From positions 123,063 through 187,062 of the forward strand of contig JAVXUO010002618.1 of NCBI GenBank assembly GCA_033065855.1: a DNA stretch of 64,000 bases, read 5' to 3'. Numbering within the stretch: the first letter of the stretch is position 1; the number at the start of each line of letters is the position of its first letter. The position numbers were made by a program, and so were the translations under genes. The stretch comes from Escallonia rubra. Lineage: Eukaryota > Streptophyta > Magnoliopsida > Escalloniales > Escalloniaceae. Positions 49,811 to 63,400 of the stretch are shown in pieces. The notes beneath the pieces were generated by a model. The model saw nothing but the letters and a program-made list of their open reading frames with translations. It did no database searches and was not told the origin of the DNA.

Positions 49811-50164
49811 AGGCCCAAAATAACTAAAAATTTGTAACAAAACTCAAGTAATTCAGCAGATCTTAGCTCATAAGACTAAAATTCTAATTAGATTACATAA
49901 CATCCAAAGAAAATAACTCATTACACACAAATCATTACATAGCATTTATTAAAATTCTAATGAAAATTACATAACATTCAAAAGAAAATAACTCCTTACA
50001 TAGCATCTGTTAAGCTTTAAATCAAATTACACACAGCAAATATATCCATCAGATTAACTTAAAGAAGAAAGAAGTCTTCTTTAGTCTTTAAACCAGACAA
50101 GCATCTTCAAAACCTTTATTGCCAATCAACCTTCAACCAGCATATAATCTATATTTCTGAAAAA

Positions 50165-50830
50165 ATGCAATGAAAGAAAAATCAGTCACGCAAAGGGCGA
50201 GATCGCAAGCATCCCCACCGAGCTACGTCGCGACACCGGCCTCCTCCTTCGAGATGCGCGCCACCGTGACCACCAGCAAGGCAGCGCCATCACCACCACG
50301 ATGGGCTTGCAATGGCCAGATCTGTCTCCTTCTATCCAGTCTTCCTCCCTCCCTCGCCAAGGGCTTGCCGGCGTGGTGGGGCAAGTCTGCCGGATGGTGG
50401 GGCGAGGGGGATTGCCGGCGGCGTGGGTTTGCCAAGGCGCTTGCCGGAGGCGTCTCGGCAGCTTGGGTTTGCCAAGGGGCTTGCCGGCGTGGTGGGGTGG
50501 TTCTGCAGGATGGTGGGGCGAGGGGGACTGCCGGCGGCGTGGGGCGGGGGAAGGGGGCTGCTGGCGGCGTGGGGCGGCGAAGGGGGACTACCAGCGGTGA
50601 CTTCAGATTTAGGGTTTAAATTGTGGAGAGAGAAAATTAGGATATCAACAGGGGTAGTATTGCCATTTTCAAAATACGTAATGACGAAAATTACACTTTT
50701 TGGACGGAATACTGACAGTTGGATAAAAGTGATACTTTGTTTAACGTTTTTGGTCACGTATGTTATATTTTGAAACTTTGTGTCCTCGCGTGTAATTACC
50801 CCCAAATCTCAGGGATATAGGTGTAATTAG
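50165..50830. mobile_element. GC-rich island bounded by a transposon-like end
   Basis: 50330-50600 is a GC-rich series of imperfect repeats of GCTTGCCGGCGTGGTGGGG and GGTGGGGCGAGGGGGAYTGC, giving long but meaningless frames on both strands. It ends in a terminus-like block (about 50640-50830): CACGTATGTTATATTTTGAAAC, CGCGTGTAATTACCCCCAAA and GATATAGGTGTAATTAGCCC, which resembles a Mutator-type inverted end. The partner end was not found. Confidence 0.4.
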
Positions 50831-51335
50831 CCCTTATTTAAAATTAGAAAAATAAAATGGGAAACATATATAGAAAATGAAAACGCCTTTGCAAACCACG
50901 TTTTCTAGGAGAAGGCGCGGTTTGAAACTGCGATTTCGCAAAATATGGTATACGGATAAATAAATTTAAAAATAAGATAAACAAGTTATTAAGTTTTTAA
51001 TTTATATTATTTAGGAAAAAAACTCCGCCCCTAAATGGAGAGGATTGGGAAGCTGCACCAAATATGGGCCCCGTAAAATACGCTGATGGTAGACCAGGAC
51101 CTAGTACACAGTAGTACGAGACAGCCAAAGAATGTTAATGTTAATTAAAAAAGGAAACCTGAAACCGATTCGCCTGTCCGCTGACCCAACGGCGCAACAA
51201 ACAAATCATCATCAGATCAGATCAGATCAGAACAAGTAAAAGCAAAGCAAAAAGTGCGTGCATGTTAACGAGTAGGATAAATAAAGAGGATAAGAGTCAC
51301 ACATCAACTTCACGTCACACTCCTACTAGTCAGGA

Positions 51336-51341
51336 TATAAA
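51336..51341 (+). promoter_or_regulatory. Probable TATA box of ARA1
   Basis: TATAAA inside GGATATAAACAACC, 142 bp before the ATG. The spacing suits a core promoter with a 5' leader of about 110 bp. A short (GATCA)n-type run (ATCAGATCAGATCAGATCAG) lies 100 bp further upstream. Confidence 0.45.
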
Positions 51342-51483
51342 CAACCTTTCCACACTCTGCCACCTGCATCCGAAAACCCCCTAATTCCCGGCGAACCACC
51401 GCCGATCGTGATCTCGCCGCCGTCCAGCCGCCCTGATAACCCTAGAAAGCCACCCTCGATCGTAGTCTCGCCGCCGCCAGAGA

Positions 51484-54400
51484 ATGAGGATCGAAGACGG
51501 GGCGTCCGAATCAAGAGACCACCTGGTCTTCGCGTACTACGTCACCGGCCACGGCTTCGGCCACGCCACTCGTGTTACCGAGGTCGCGTTCATTTCGTTG
51601 CTGACCTGATCCCACTGTTATTTTTGCTTGTTTTTCTTTTTTTTTTTTGGCTCTTTGAAATTGGTGAAATAGATTTTTTCTCGTTCTTGTCTTCCTGATG
51701 AAATAACTGTTCTTCATTTTGTTTTTTTGAGAAGTGATACTAGTGTGGCACTGTTCTTTAGTTTTTTAAATTGATCGCGCTGTTCTTTCATTCATCAACC
51801 TTTTTTTTTTTAATTTTTTATTCTTTGCGTTTTGGGCTCTTTTTGGTTTCTCTTTGCGCTAATCAAATTCTTAATTTTCTTTTGTGAAATTCCTGTTTTG
51901 CTTTTTCTTCCCTGTTGAAACCGTTTTTTTTTTTGTTTTTGTTTTAACTCAGAGAATCTTTGCTCTTTTATGCATCATATTCTTATTTTCTTTTCTTCCC
52001 TGATTTATGTTTGTTGTGAAAATTGTCGAACTCGGTGTGTCTCTGATCTTTTGTCGTTGTAATTTATGAATGTGTTTTTGTTCAACCAAATTGTCTCAAT
52101 TTAACACGAAATGTTGGTCCTCGAGTCCATATGTAATTTTTTTTTATTCACATTGTACCCTGTTTATTAATCAAATTAGTTGACAAACATGAAATTATTG
52201 GCTTTTAGCATTTCTTTCTTTATTTTCCTGGTGGAACTGAATATTTTCTAAGCCAATAAATTATATGTTGTTAATAATTTATTCACGGTGGCTGTTAATA
52301 CTCTAGTATTCTCTTTAGTTACTGAGATCGTAATGAAGAACATAAAAGAGCAGCAGAAAAGGGAAATAAGGTTAAATGCTCCTAGGTGATTGTAGCAAAA
52401 TACCACCACAAAGGAAAGGTGAACAGAATTCCATTGGGCTATGCCCGGGGCGCCTACGCGTCTGTGGCCTGTGACTTTGCTGCCTTGTTGACTAATCCAC
52501 AGTCTCGTTTCTTTGGATCTTATATATGAAACTACAAATTTTACACAAGAAAAGCTTATAACGTACTCCAAACAGTGTAATTGCATGTTTCAGTTCTCGG
52601 GTCTTAATGTACTATCCTATATCCTCTTCATGTATTTTATCATATCTTGTGGCTAGTTTTTTTATTGATTGAGTGACTTTGTTGTGCTACTTAGGTAGTT
52701 CGACACCTCATTCTTGCTGGGCATGATGTCCATGTGGTGACCGGTGCACCTGACTTTGTTTTCACAACTGAGATACAATCTCCTAGACTCTTCCTTCGCA
52801 AGGTCAGTTAAAGATCTGTGGGGTCCAATGATTAATTAGTGTTTGTTTTTCCTTATTTCGAGTACATGAGAATTATTGATAAATGGTTTGGCAGGTGCTG
52901 CTGGACTGCGGAGCTGTTCAAGCAGATGCTTTGACAGTGGATCGTCTCGCCTCCTTGGAGAAGGTTTGGCCTAATACTGAAAGGGAAAAACAAATCTGTT
53001 GCTATTTCTCAGGAAAGATTTCTAAGGCATGCCTCCAAACGACTTAATGATTTAGGATATGGCAATAATCGTCTGGAGCCAGGCCTTAAAAACTTATCTA
53101 AGGCATAGCAACACTTTCGTTTTCTCCGTGCTGAAATAAGAAATTTACAACCTTGTTCCGCATATTGCACTCTTTTGTTTATTACATCAAAAATACATAA
53201 TTCAAGTTCTGATGTATTATGAAATTTTTGTTGGATTTTCATGCTTTGTGGAGTATCGTTCATCATAATTTAGATTACTTCTTCCCACAGACAGTTTCTA
53301 TACATGTTTTTATTCACCTGCTTACATCTGATTTATTGGTTAATTTAGTATTCCGAGACAGCCGTAGTTCCTCGAGCTTCTATTTTGGAGACGGAAGTGA
53401 AGTGGCTGAACTCCATCAATGCAGATTTAGTGGTAATTTGAATATTTTCTATACGTACCTTTCCTTCATTAATAAGTTCCTGGATAATACACATTTTTCT
53501 TTATGATCATGGAGTTGTATTCTATGTTGTTAGCCCTCTACAATGAAGGTTCTCAGGTAATCTAAATGAAATGCCACTGTTACGCAGGTTTCAGATGTTG
53601 TTCCAGTTGCTTGCCGGGCAGCAGCTGATGCAGGAATCCGCTCTGTATGCGTTACCAACTTCAGGTAACTTATCGTTGTTGGACACTTTTCACTCCATTT
53701 ACTTTGCCTCAAATGTTGTTTCATATTTTGTTCCTGCAGCCCATGGTACTCTTTTAAGTGTAAATCAAGTTTCCTAGTCCTGATCTTTACATAACTACTG
53801 TCTGAATTACCTGAATTGAATAACCAAATCAATTGACTAAGTTTCTTCAAGTCACTTTATTGTTTAATTATTATATCTGCAGTTGGGACTTCATCTATGC
53901 GGAATATGTGATGGCTGCTGGATATCATCACCGATCTATAGTTTGGCAGGTCACTTTGTTTGTTGCAAACTCCTGATATACTTTTGGGGTTGCACTTTCG
54001 TTGTGATAAGGAGCTACTTTCCATTAGCGTTGAAATTATACATTGGCGTAAGGTTCTAATATGGGCCACTTAACTACAACCTGAGTTTTTAGAGCATATG
54101 GCAAGTTAATCAAAGCTGAGGCTTTGCAAGGCCTTAATTTCAAGTCTTTTAGCTTGCATTTGACATTTTGACTGCCTTTAGTGCCTTGGTCAGCACTCTG
54201 TTTATTTCCGTGCTTTGACGAGCACTCTACTTCGTTGGTGCTTTGGCGAGCGTCTTTGGTTTGTGTCTCCCAGTGGCGAGGCCAGGATTCATGAATAATT
54301 GGCAAAACTTGATCTCAATGCAAAATATTCTCAAACTTAAGGTGGGCAAAGCTTTATGATTCACAAATGTTCAACGTTTTTTCCTTAAAGAAGTAGAAAT

Positions 54401-57400
54401 TAGTGCTAGTGAAAAAAGAAGTTCAACATATGCACCATGTTGCCTCGTCATTGGTCCCTCCAGATGTGACTGAAGACGCGCACTTGAGGAGGATTATTAG
54501 CATGAGATACATTGTAAAACTCGTTCACAACAACTTAAGCTTTAGAGGAATTAATTGGTTACTTAACATGGTAGCAATGCTCTAATTTTGCAAGGTCCTA
54601 GGTATGAGTTTCCCATCTTGCCATTGGTCCTATATGTTTGTGGCTTTGTGCCCTGGTGGGCACTTTATTTATTTATTTACTTTTTTGCCTTGGAGAGCAT
54701 CATTGGTTTAATTCACCATGTCAGGGCTTGCATGAATTGCATTGTTGGCCTCTAAATGCTTCTACTTCTATGCTTAGGATACTGGATACGGGATTCTGAT
54801 GTTTTTACTAACATATACCGTGTTATACTAGTTCCTTTCAGAACACACCATGTGATTGGTTTTGTACTTTTTAAGTCATCTGTAACTTTTTATGTATTCG
54901 CTTAAACTTTCTGACGTGCGATAATTTACTTTTAGCACTTTTCTTGAAAGCACAATAAGGTTTAGCCAATCAAATTGATAGATCATATGCGTTCTTAACT
55001 TTTTGCATGTTTGGCCTTTCCTGTGGCAGAACACGTATAATAGTTTCTTTATGTTTCTTGACTATTGAAACAGATAGCAGAGGATTATTCTCACTGTGAA
55101 TTCCTAATCCGCCTCCCAGGATACTGCCCAAGTATGTTGGTCTGGTACATTCTTAGATGTTGTGGTTCTATTATAACACTCTTTGACTTATTTCACTGAC
55201 TGCTACAAATGGATATTAAAATGCAGTGCCTGCTTTTCGTGATGTGATTGATGTACCTTTGGTTGTGCGGAGGTTGCACAAATGTCGAAATGAGGTCTGG
55301 AACAGGAACTTCTTTCAAGCCCTCCATCGTAAAATCAATCTCAAATAATAGGTTTATCCTTTCCTTTATTCTTTAATCATTCCAGGTGAGGAGGGAACTT
55401 GGAATTGGAGATGATGTGAAAGTCGTTGTCCTCAATTTTGGTGGACAAGTGAGTTAATAGTTAGTTACTCTGGCATGATAGACTTATTAGTATCGTTATA
55501 CTTTTCCCACATATGTATATAGCCTATTGATTAAATTTCTGATCTCTCTCCCCCCGCCTCTTGATTAAAAAGTAGTACGGCTATGTGCCATTAGCTGCAT
55601 GGTTTGGTCACCTTTAGTCTTCTTTCTTTTGCTATTTGAATCTCTCTCTTGACTACTTTTTCAGTTAGTGTACCCAAACCTACTTCCTGAGGACATTTGC
55701 CAGATATAGCCAGTTGCGCTTACTCTAGTTGAAATAGATAAATAGATCAAGCCATAGGGAGATCAATTCATAGGGTGTTAATATGGGTCTCTACTTGCAG
55801 TCTTGGCTTTACAGCCCTCTCTATGTAAGGCATAATTTGCCTTTTTTTGCAAACAAAGCTATTTTTCATCGCTTAACATTTGTGCTCCTACTACTAAACT
55901 AGGCTTGTAGAGAGAGTTTTCGCACCTTCCTTACCCACTCAACATTTCAAATAAATAATTAGAAGTAGGAAGCACTACAGTCCTTATGATTGTTCTGTAA
56001 TGGCCTTGATGAGAGTTCTCGATAGCATTATAGTTAAAGATCCTTAGAGATGGCATTGTAACGGGGAATATATGTTATCATGCAGTCGTTGCTTATTATA
56101 TATGCATACTTGTCGATGAGGATTCTCATGCAGTCGTTGCTTAATGTGTATGCATACTTGTCGATGAGGATGCTGGTGAATATGCTGATAGTTGTTTCTA
56201 GATGGTGAGGCCAAGGAAGATGGGGTTTGAGGGCGGTGGAAAGAAGGCTAGAATTTGTGCATCTTCCTTTATTGTCCTGTAATTACGGAAGCATCGAGTA
56301 TGAATGATCCCATTTGTGATGGTGACTTGACTCTTGGAGGATTTTGGAGGAGGGAAGGCTTACGGCTCTCTGACCAGTTTTTCTGATCACACTGTGACTT
56401 TTATAGGGTGGAGGGGTTGCACATAAGGTATTCCCTGTGTTGTTTTTTCAACTTGAAGCAAATGTGAGTATTTCCCGACAGGTGGAGTTGGCAGGATCCA
56501 TTAGGCTGGGTTCTCTATCCATGATGGTGTGGTCCTTTGGTCGTGGAGCACAAGACCATGACTATCTAGGATTGTGCGTTGATAGATTTTGGAGGAGATT
56601 GGCTGGAATCGCTGGGTAAAGGTGGTCGATTAACTCCTAGATGTGAGCTTGTGAAGTTAATTCATGCTCATGGTCTTTATTCTCTTGGAAAGACAATGCT
56701 GACTCACACCAACGTTCAGTTGCAACGTGAAAGGAGGTTTGCTCTCCTTGGACAGTGGTGATGATATCAGATTATGCGACCTGCTTCTCTTGAGTAAAGT
56801 AATGGAGGTGATCAATTGAAGACTTATTGGAGAAACGCGTTAGGTAGTAGGATCACTTGGTTGGATCTTTCAGGAAGCTCAGTTTCAGTTGTCTCATTGG
56901 GCACAGCTATGGAAGGACTGTTTGCAATGACTGGAAGATGTTTTTGCTACTTGTGGTCCTGTTTTTAGGGATTGGAATGCAGGTGAGTTTTTCTAAAGGT
57001 TTCATTTCGAGATGAAACAGTTGTTTGAAAATTTTACATCTGGGAAGCTTGTGCCGGGATTGTGGGATAGCTTGAAGTGGAAGTTTAGCTTGGAATTCCA
57101 TGTAAAAGCAGTTTTCCATGAATAAGCGTTATGTTTAAGTTTTCCTGACTTTTGTGGCTGAAGTTGACTTTCTTAGTTGGCCAGAGGATTGATCAAATAG
57201 AGAGGCAAAGTTAATGTATTTTCTTGGCCCTTTCATCTTTTCCATTATTTAAAGCAGTGGTGTAGGTCATTTTCAGTTTTTAGTATTTTGGTCCCACAAA
57301 ATTACCTAATGTATCATGCTCTGCTGCCCTTGGGGATAAAGCAAGCATTGACAATTCGAGCTGTTGTCAAACTATTTGTTGTCGAAATGAATGGTGATAT

Positions 57401-60400
57401 GGTTAATTACTTGCTTTTTCTTTTTGCGTTTGGAAGAAGCCTTCGGTGCTTGCATACAAGAGGAATTGATAAACATGATGAGGTGGCACCTGTAGTAGAG
57501 ATAGAGTAAGCTTTAGGAAAAAGGCTATTTAATGAGGAGTTTCTGAGAGTTTTTGCTTCATTTTGTGGACTTTGTAGATGGGGTATTCGTTTCTTTATAG
57601 CATTCAAAACCACGGACCCGCCACTTGGCATTGACTTAAGTTTGGATCATCTCTCCAACTTCACAGTATGTGTTATTGGCATGTGTAAAATAAGCTAGTT
57701 TAAGCACCTCAAGAGCAGCCTTTCTTGCTTCAAGGAATAAAAGAGACTCAACGTCAGCCTAGTTTGTTTGCGGCTAGTTACAAACCTGCTCCCCTGAAAG
57801 CCATGCTCCCCTGAAAGCCGTGTTTAGCCGGTGGGGAATATACCCGGCTTGTCCTTTTTGTTCCTCCCGGCCTCATCTTGGCATTGCTTCTTCAATGCTG
57901 CTTGCTAGTTAGGCGCGTATTTATAAACTTTGCAGCTCTTATTTTCAGGGAAGAAAAAGAAGGATATGCTTCACCTGAGAACAAATCAGTTAGTTGACTG
58001 GCCGAGAGTGCTTCACCCTCAAGGGTGTGGCTATGTTTTCAGGCGAGATTGAATAAGTCTCAGTTTGTAAAAGCCGTCTCTATGAGTTCAGGAAAGAGAT
58101 TACTAGAAGCGTAAATCTACTGGGACCTTAACTTGCAAGAGCAAAAATTTATTTTTTAAATGTACTTCAATCATCTGAGTAAAACGAGCTGTTTTCTTAT
58201 GCTGTTGATAACTAGCACCTGGTGTGCCTCGATCATCCGAGTAAAAACAACCGCTTTCTTATGTTGTCGATAACTAGCATTTGTTTGGTATCCCCTTCAG
58301 TTATGTAGATTATATAGCTGTTTTATTTGTCTCTAGTTGCTTAATTTTCCTATTACACCTGCTTACATAGGGTACATAAGGTGATTAGAAGTTACATGAT
58401 TCTGATAATTTTGCTCATGACACCCTTAACATTTTGCAGCCAGGAGGCTGGAAGCTAAAGGAGGAGTACTTGCCTTCTGGTTGGCTATGCCTGGTATGCA
58501 ACTTTTTTTAATGTTTTCCTCCACTTAGTCTTGCTTAAATACTATTTTTGGGTGTAACATGCCCTAAGTAGCTGCACCATTTTAATGAGAAGTCTATTTT
58601 CCTTTTTAAACTTCGATCAAGGTTTGCGGTGCATCTGAAAACCAGGAGCTTCCTCCAAATTTTATAAAGCTTGCCAAAGATGCGTATACACCTGATGTCA
58701 TTGCAGCATCCGATTGTATGCTAGGTCAGTATAGAGTTTTTGTCCATTAGCTGAAGTGGCTTGATGGATTACGAAGAAAATTTAGCAGCCTCATAGTTGT
58801 CATTCTTTCAGGAAAAATTGGTTATGGCACGGTTAGTGAAGCCCTTGCTTTTAAGTTACCATTTGTCTTTGTGCGTAGAGATTACTTCAATGAAGAGCCA
58901 TTTCTGAGAAATATGCTTGAGGTAGCTATTTTGTTTCATCTTCTGCTTCTTTATTCTGTTGGTCCCAACTTTGCCTTATTTCAAAGCAGGGTTTACAAGT
59001 ATCTATTGATAAGAGAAAATAATGGTTTTTTGTCAGTATTATCAATGTGGGGTGGAGATGATTAGGAGGGATCTACTCACTGGACACTGGAGACCATACC
59101 TTGAACGCGCAGTTAGTTTAAAACCTTGCTACGAGGGAGGCATCAATGGTGGTGAGGTACCCTCGTCTTTCTTTTGATTTTGGTTCATTCCCTTTATTTT
59201 TGTTCCAATGATGTTACAGTGGAAGTTGTTGAGTTTCAATTGGGGGCTTACTGGCTTGTTTCTTTGATGCCTTTTTCGCGATTTCACATTTCAAAGTACG
59301 AGCATGAAGTATGCAAATGATTCAGAGATACAAATGTTGGTAATCGTTTGAGATGGTTTAAATGGTGTATTGGTGTTCAAGAAATGCGGATAAACTCGTA
59401 ATCTTGTACTTTGATACAAAGAAGTAGTAACTTTGGGTTGTAGAGGAATCATAACTGCTGTTTAAGCGCATTGACTAATCTAAAAGACCTGTTAATTAGC
59501 AGTTAGTGCCCTTTTTTTTGAGTCATTAGGTTAGTGCTCTTGTTATATCATTTCCGTAGTATAAATACCTGAGTGTGGGGTGCTGACGCCCCAAAATGGA
59601 CATAAGGCATGAAGCATACAATCAATAAACACCCTTGAGACTAAAGGGTATAAACAATCCATAAGCAGAAGTGATGCTTCTCAAACTAAGCACAGTCTAA
59701 CACATCTATTCAGGTCACCTATTTGCTACGAGTTTATCTGTCTACGTTATTAGAGTCCTCTTTTGGCAAAATTCAATTACATCAATCCTACTCTTATCAT
59801 ATAACCAAACCCCTAATAGATCTCTATCTCTTTCTCTCTGTGTAAAACAGTGTAAACATTTACCTAACAATCAGTATGCCAAGAACCTTAACTGAACTGC
59901 CATTTTTAAGATGCAAACTATCACAAATATTTCCCTCTGTGCAGTATCGATGAGCAAAGACTGTAGGAGTCCCTCATCTTAACTAATGCTTCAGTGACAT
60001 CTTCAAGAAAGCTGAAAATGGCTTGTCTTAAAAAAAGTAGTTGTCTTTTGTGGACTTTATTCATGGGTTGTGTTACCACAAAGACGTATACGTTGTAGGG
60101 TCGAGCTACGCCATCATCCCTGACCAGGATTGCTCCCTTACCTGTAGCTTTTGCGTTCGACGACTAGGTCACATCATGTATGTGTGGAATCTTGTAATTA
60201 AGAATTGGGTGTAGCATTAGCTCAAGTCCAGTAGTTTAACTGTATATCCTCCTGCTCAAGCCTCTATTAGGATATAGCCTACCAAAAATTTCACATCTCC
60301 CATTTATAAGCAGGAAGATTCTTTCCTTTCATTAAGAAGTACATATCAGTGGCATAAATTACAAACCATCTTGTATTGTGCTAGTTACGTTGCAAATGGA

Positions 60401-63400
60401 CAAGCGAAATGAGTCAGCGGTCTCCATCTGATCTAGCAAAATAGGTTAGAACCTGTTTAATTTATTTATTTTGTTTGTTGCTTCTTTTATGGGAGCGTGC
60501 AATAACTAGCATTAGATATGTTGAACTTTAGTTTAACGAATTGGGCGGGTGTTTGGGGTGGGAAGCCTAGGCATCTAGAAGAGTCCAAATTTGGGTTCGA
60601 AAAAATAGTACTATTGTTCTTTATACCTTGCCTTTGTTACATCGACTCTTCAAAATGTGTGAAGTACCCGTGTCGGACACTCGATACTTAGACATGGATA
60701 TGGGACATGTGTCCGACACATCCTGTACGATATGCCACTAAGAACACAATATTATAGCATTTCTTTTAGTTCGTTAATGCTTTGAGATGATCTCAGTTAT
60801 AGATTAAACCGTTATGCGTTAGTAAATCACCACGTAAACTAAGGAATAACTAAAAAACAAGAATGCACAAAAATATTTGGCCGTGTCCCTGTGTCTTGGC
60901 TTTTAAAAAATAGACGAATCCGACACTTGGACACGTATCCGACTCGGGCACTCGTACCGAGTCCATGTAACAGAGTACCTTGCTTCTTTTGGTAACCATT
61001 TAGCTTCATCTTTTCCATAAGGCGGCTCATATCATAATCCTCGTCTTATTTCATTTCAATTCAAGGTTTCAAAATGAACTATAGGCTGAGAAGCACGGAC
61101 TCGGGTACGGGTGTGGATATGCCGATATGGCATTTTCTGAAAAAACAGGATATGGGTGCGGCTAGGATACGGCAATTTTTTTTATAATTTTAAATATTTA
61201 ATATATGCTTTTGAAATAAATATGTTTAATGATTAATGACCTCTTGTACAAATTATGGTCATTTTAGTCATCTACATATAAGAACAAATACAAAAGAAGC
61301 TGCACACGTGGACTACCAAAGGCCACACAAGTGACAAAGCCTTGAAGACTAAACAAAGTTGAGCCAAAAGAGAGTCGGTCTCTCAAAAGAAAAAGAAGTA
61401 TGGTGAAGGAAGACAGAGATCAGAGAAGCAGCCGTTGCGACGTGTTCACCGTTGCTGGAGTTCTTCTTCTTCTACTCCTCCTGTTTTTTTTTTTTTTTTC
61501 TTTTCTTTTCTTGGGTTAATAGGAGCAGCCAAAAGATAGTTGGCCAGCGACGGCGCTGCCTCCGGCGGTGGCTGCTGCTTCCTCTTCTCTCTCCACTCTA
61601 GTTCTTCACCGGTGGTCGTCGCCGGAGTCGTTGTCGTTGGTGGTCGTGGGGGTCACTCGTGGCTACTTCGCCACCGCTGCTGCCCTCTTTCTCTCAGAGT
61701 GTCTCTCTCCCCTCTTTAAGGATCTGTTCATTTAGGGTTTTAAAGTAAATGTTTCATATTTATACTTTGACCCCCCAAAACTCATTTTTTATGTTTTGAC
61801 CCTAAAAATTCTTTTAAAATTTGTGTTTTCAGCCCATAAACATCCGATACGCACCTGATCCGTATCGGAGCCGCACCCTATGGTTAAGAAATTAAAAAAA
61901 TAAATCATAAATATTGGATACGCACCCGACACGCACCCGCGCCGCACCCGACGCGCACCCGCACCCGACGCGCACCCGGTGCCGGTGCTTCACCTCCATT
62001 GCCGCACCTGTGCTACATAGACTATAGGATTGTAATTAAAATAAATGTCACATGGCAATTGTGAAATGACGTGTCAATCGGATGAGTTATGTCTTTTCTT
62101 CTGCTTCTGTACTTTGTTCAAGCTCTCATCTTAAGAAAGGTCCTATGCAATTAGTGTAGCATGGACACGGACACCGGAAGGGCAATTTTCAAAAAATCAA
62201 AATTTTGACTTCGCAGGACGATGCTAAAATGTGACATATTACATATGTGCGTTAAAAGTAGCAATAAAAACATATGCTTTGTAATTGCTGAAATAGAATG
62301 TAAGAAAGGAGAAGCAGCAGTCAAATCCCATTGAGAAAGGATGACAAGAAAGAAGAACGAAGAAGCAGGATAAAAAAGTAATAGTAGAAAGAAGGGGGAA
62401 GAAGAAGAAATACTATATTTTCCAGAATAACCTGTGAAATAAGAAAGTTTATTGTGATTTCCGTGTGTCTTGACATCTTTCCAGGGGTGTCCGTAACGTG
62501 TCTATCAATCAAAGAATTAGTACAAAATAACTGGACACTTTACGCAGGCATCTGACACATGAGGTGTCAGTAACTGAAACCTATTGCGTGTATGGTGTTC
62601 ATGCTTCATATTTGAGAATCTCAGAGAGATTTGGCCCTAGGTCAAGCTTCCAGAAACTAAGACTTGAACCTTGGAAGTCGATATGAGCATTGTTCGCCTC
62701 TCTATACCTTTTTCAAAGGATGTCGCTTTGGATGCTACACCATTGTCTCAGACGAAGTTATTAAAGCATCACCTTTAATACACTTTACTTGATTAACATG
62801 TTATTCCCCCATTGGAGGAGGTTTCACGGCATGTATAATGTCTAATGGTGGACAAGTCAGCTATGACTTAGAACCCTTTTGGGACTTTTCAGCCATTGCC
62901 AACTTATATCCTTCAACATATATAATCATGAAATTTAGGCAGGGCCTTTCTCTTGCTCAGCAGGTGCCATTAGGTCTAATAATCTCTTTTTGTAAATATT
63001 TCAGGTTGCAGCTCGTATTTTGCAGAATACAGCTATTGGGAAGAACTATGAATCGGATAAGGTACACCAATTACTTTATGCTGCTAGTTGTTCTGGGTTA
63101 GTTGTGGTTATGGTTAGCTTTATTGCTGGGACTTAACGTGCTTTCCAGAAGTGTTCATAGGTAGGATCTCATTCTTGTTTCCTGTTTGGTTCTCTTGGAA
63201 CAGAAGATGGTAGTGTGATATTAGGAAAGTCATCTGCGAATAGTGGATAAGTAGTTAAAATAAATCTTATGCGGGATAACCTTGTCAACATTAAATAAGA
63301 GGGTATAGGTATATATATCAGTTTAGACATTATTATTGTAGAGTAAATAGTTATAACCATGTGAGTGACTAAGTTTGGAATTCAATTTTTGACTGGATTT

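Larger units (their letters stand above)
59157..63004 (+). other. ARA1 intron 13 (3.85 kb), hAT-rich
   Basis: The largest ARA1 intron in the window, splitting INGGE from VAARIL. Two hAT elements with exact 8-bp duplications and a probable third occupy 60632-62514. The rest (59157-60631 and 62515-63004) shows no feature I can name. Confidence 0.85.

Noticed and set aside
50170..50805. Overlapping 99-157-codon Gly/Trp-rich and Pro-rich frames
   Set aside because: They come from a GC-rich imperfect tandem repeat that is open in several frames on both strands.
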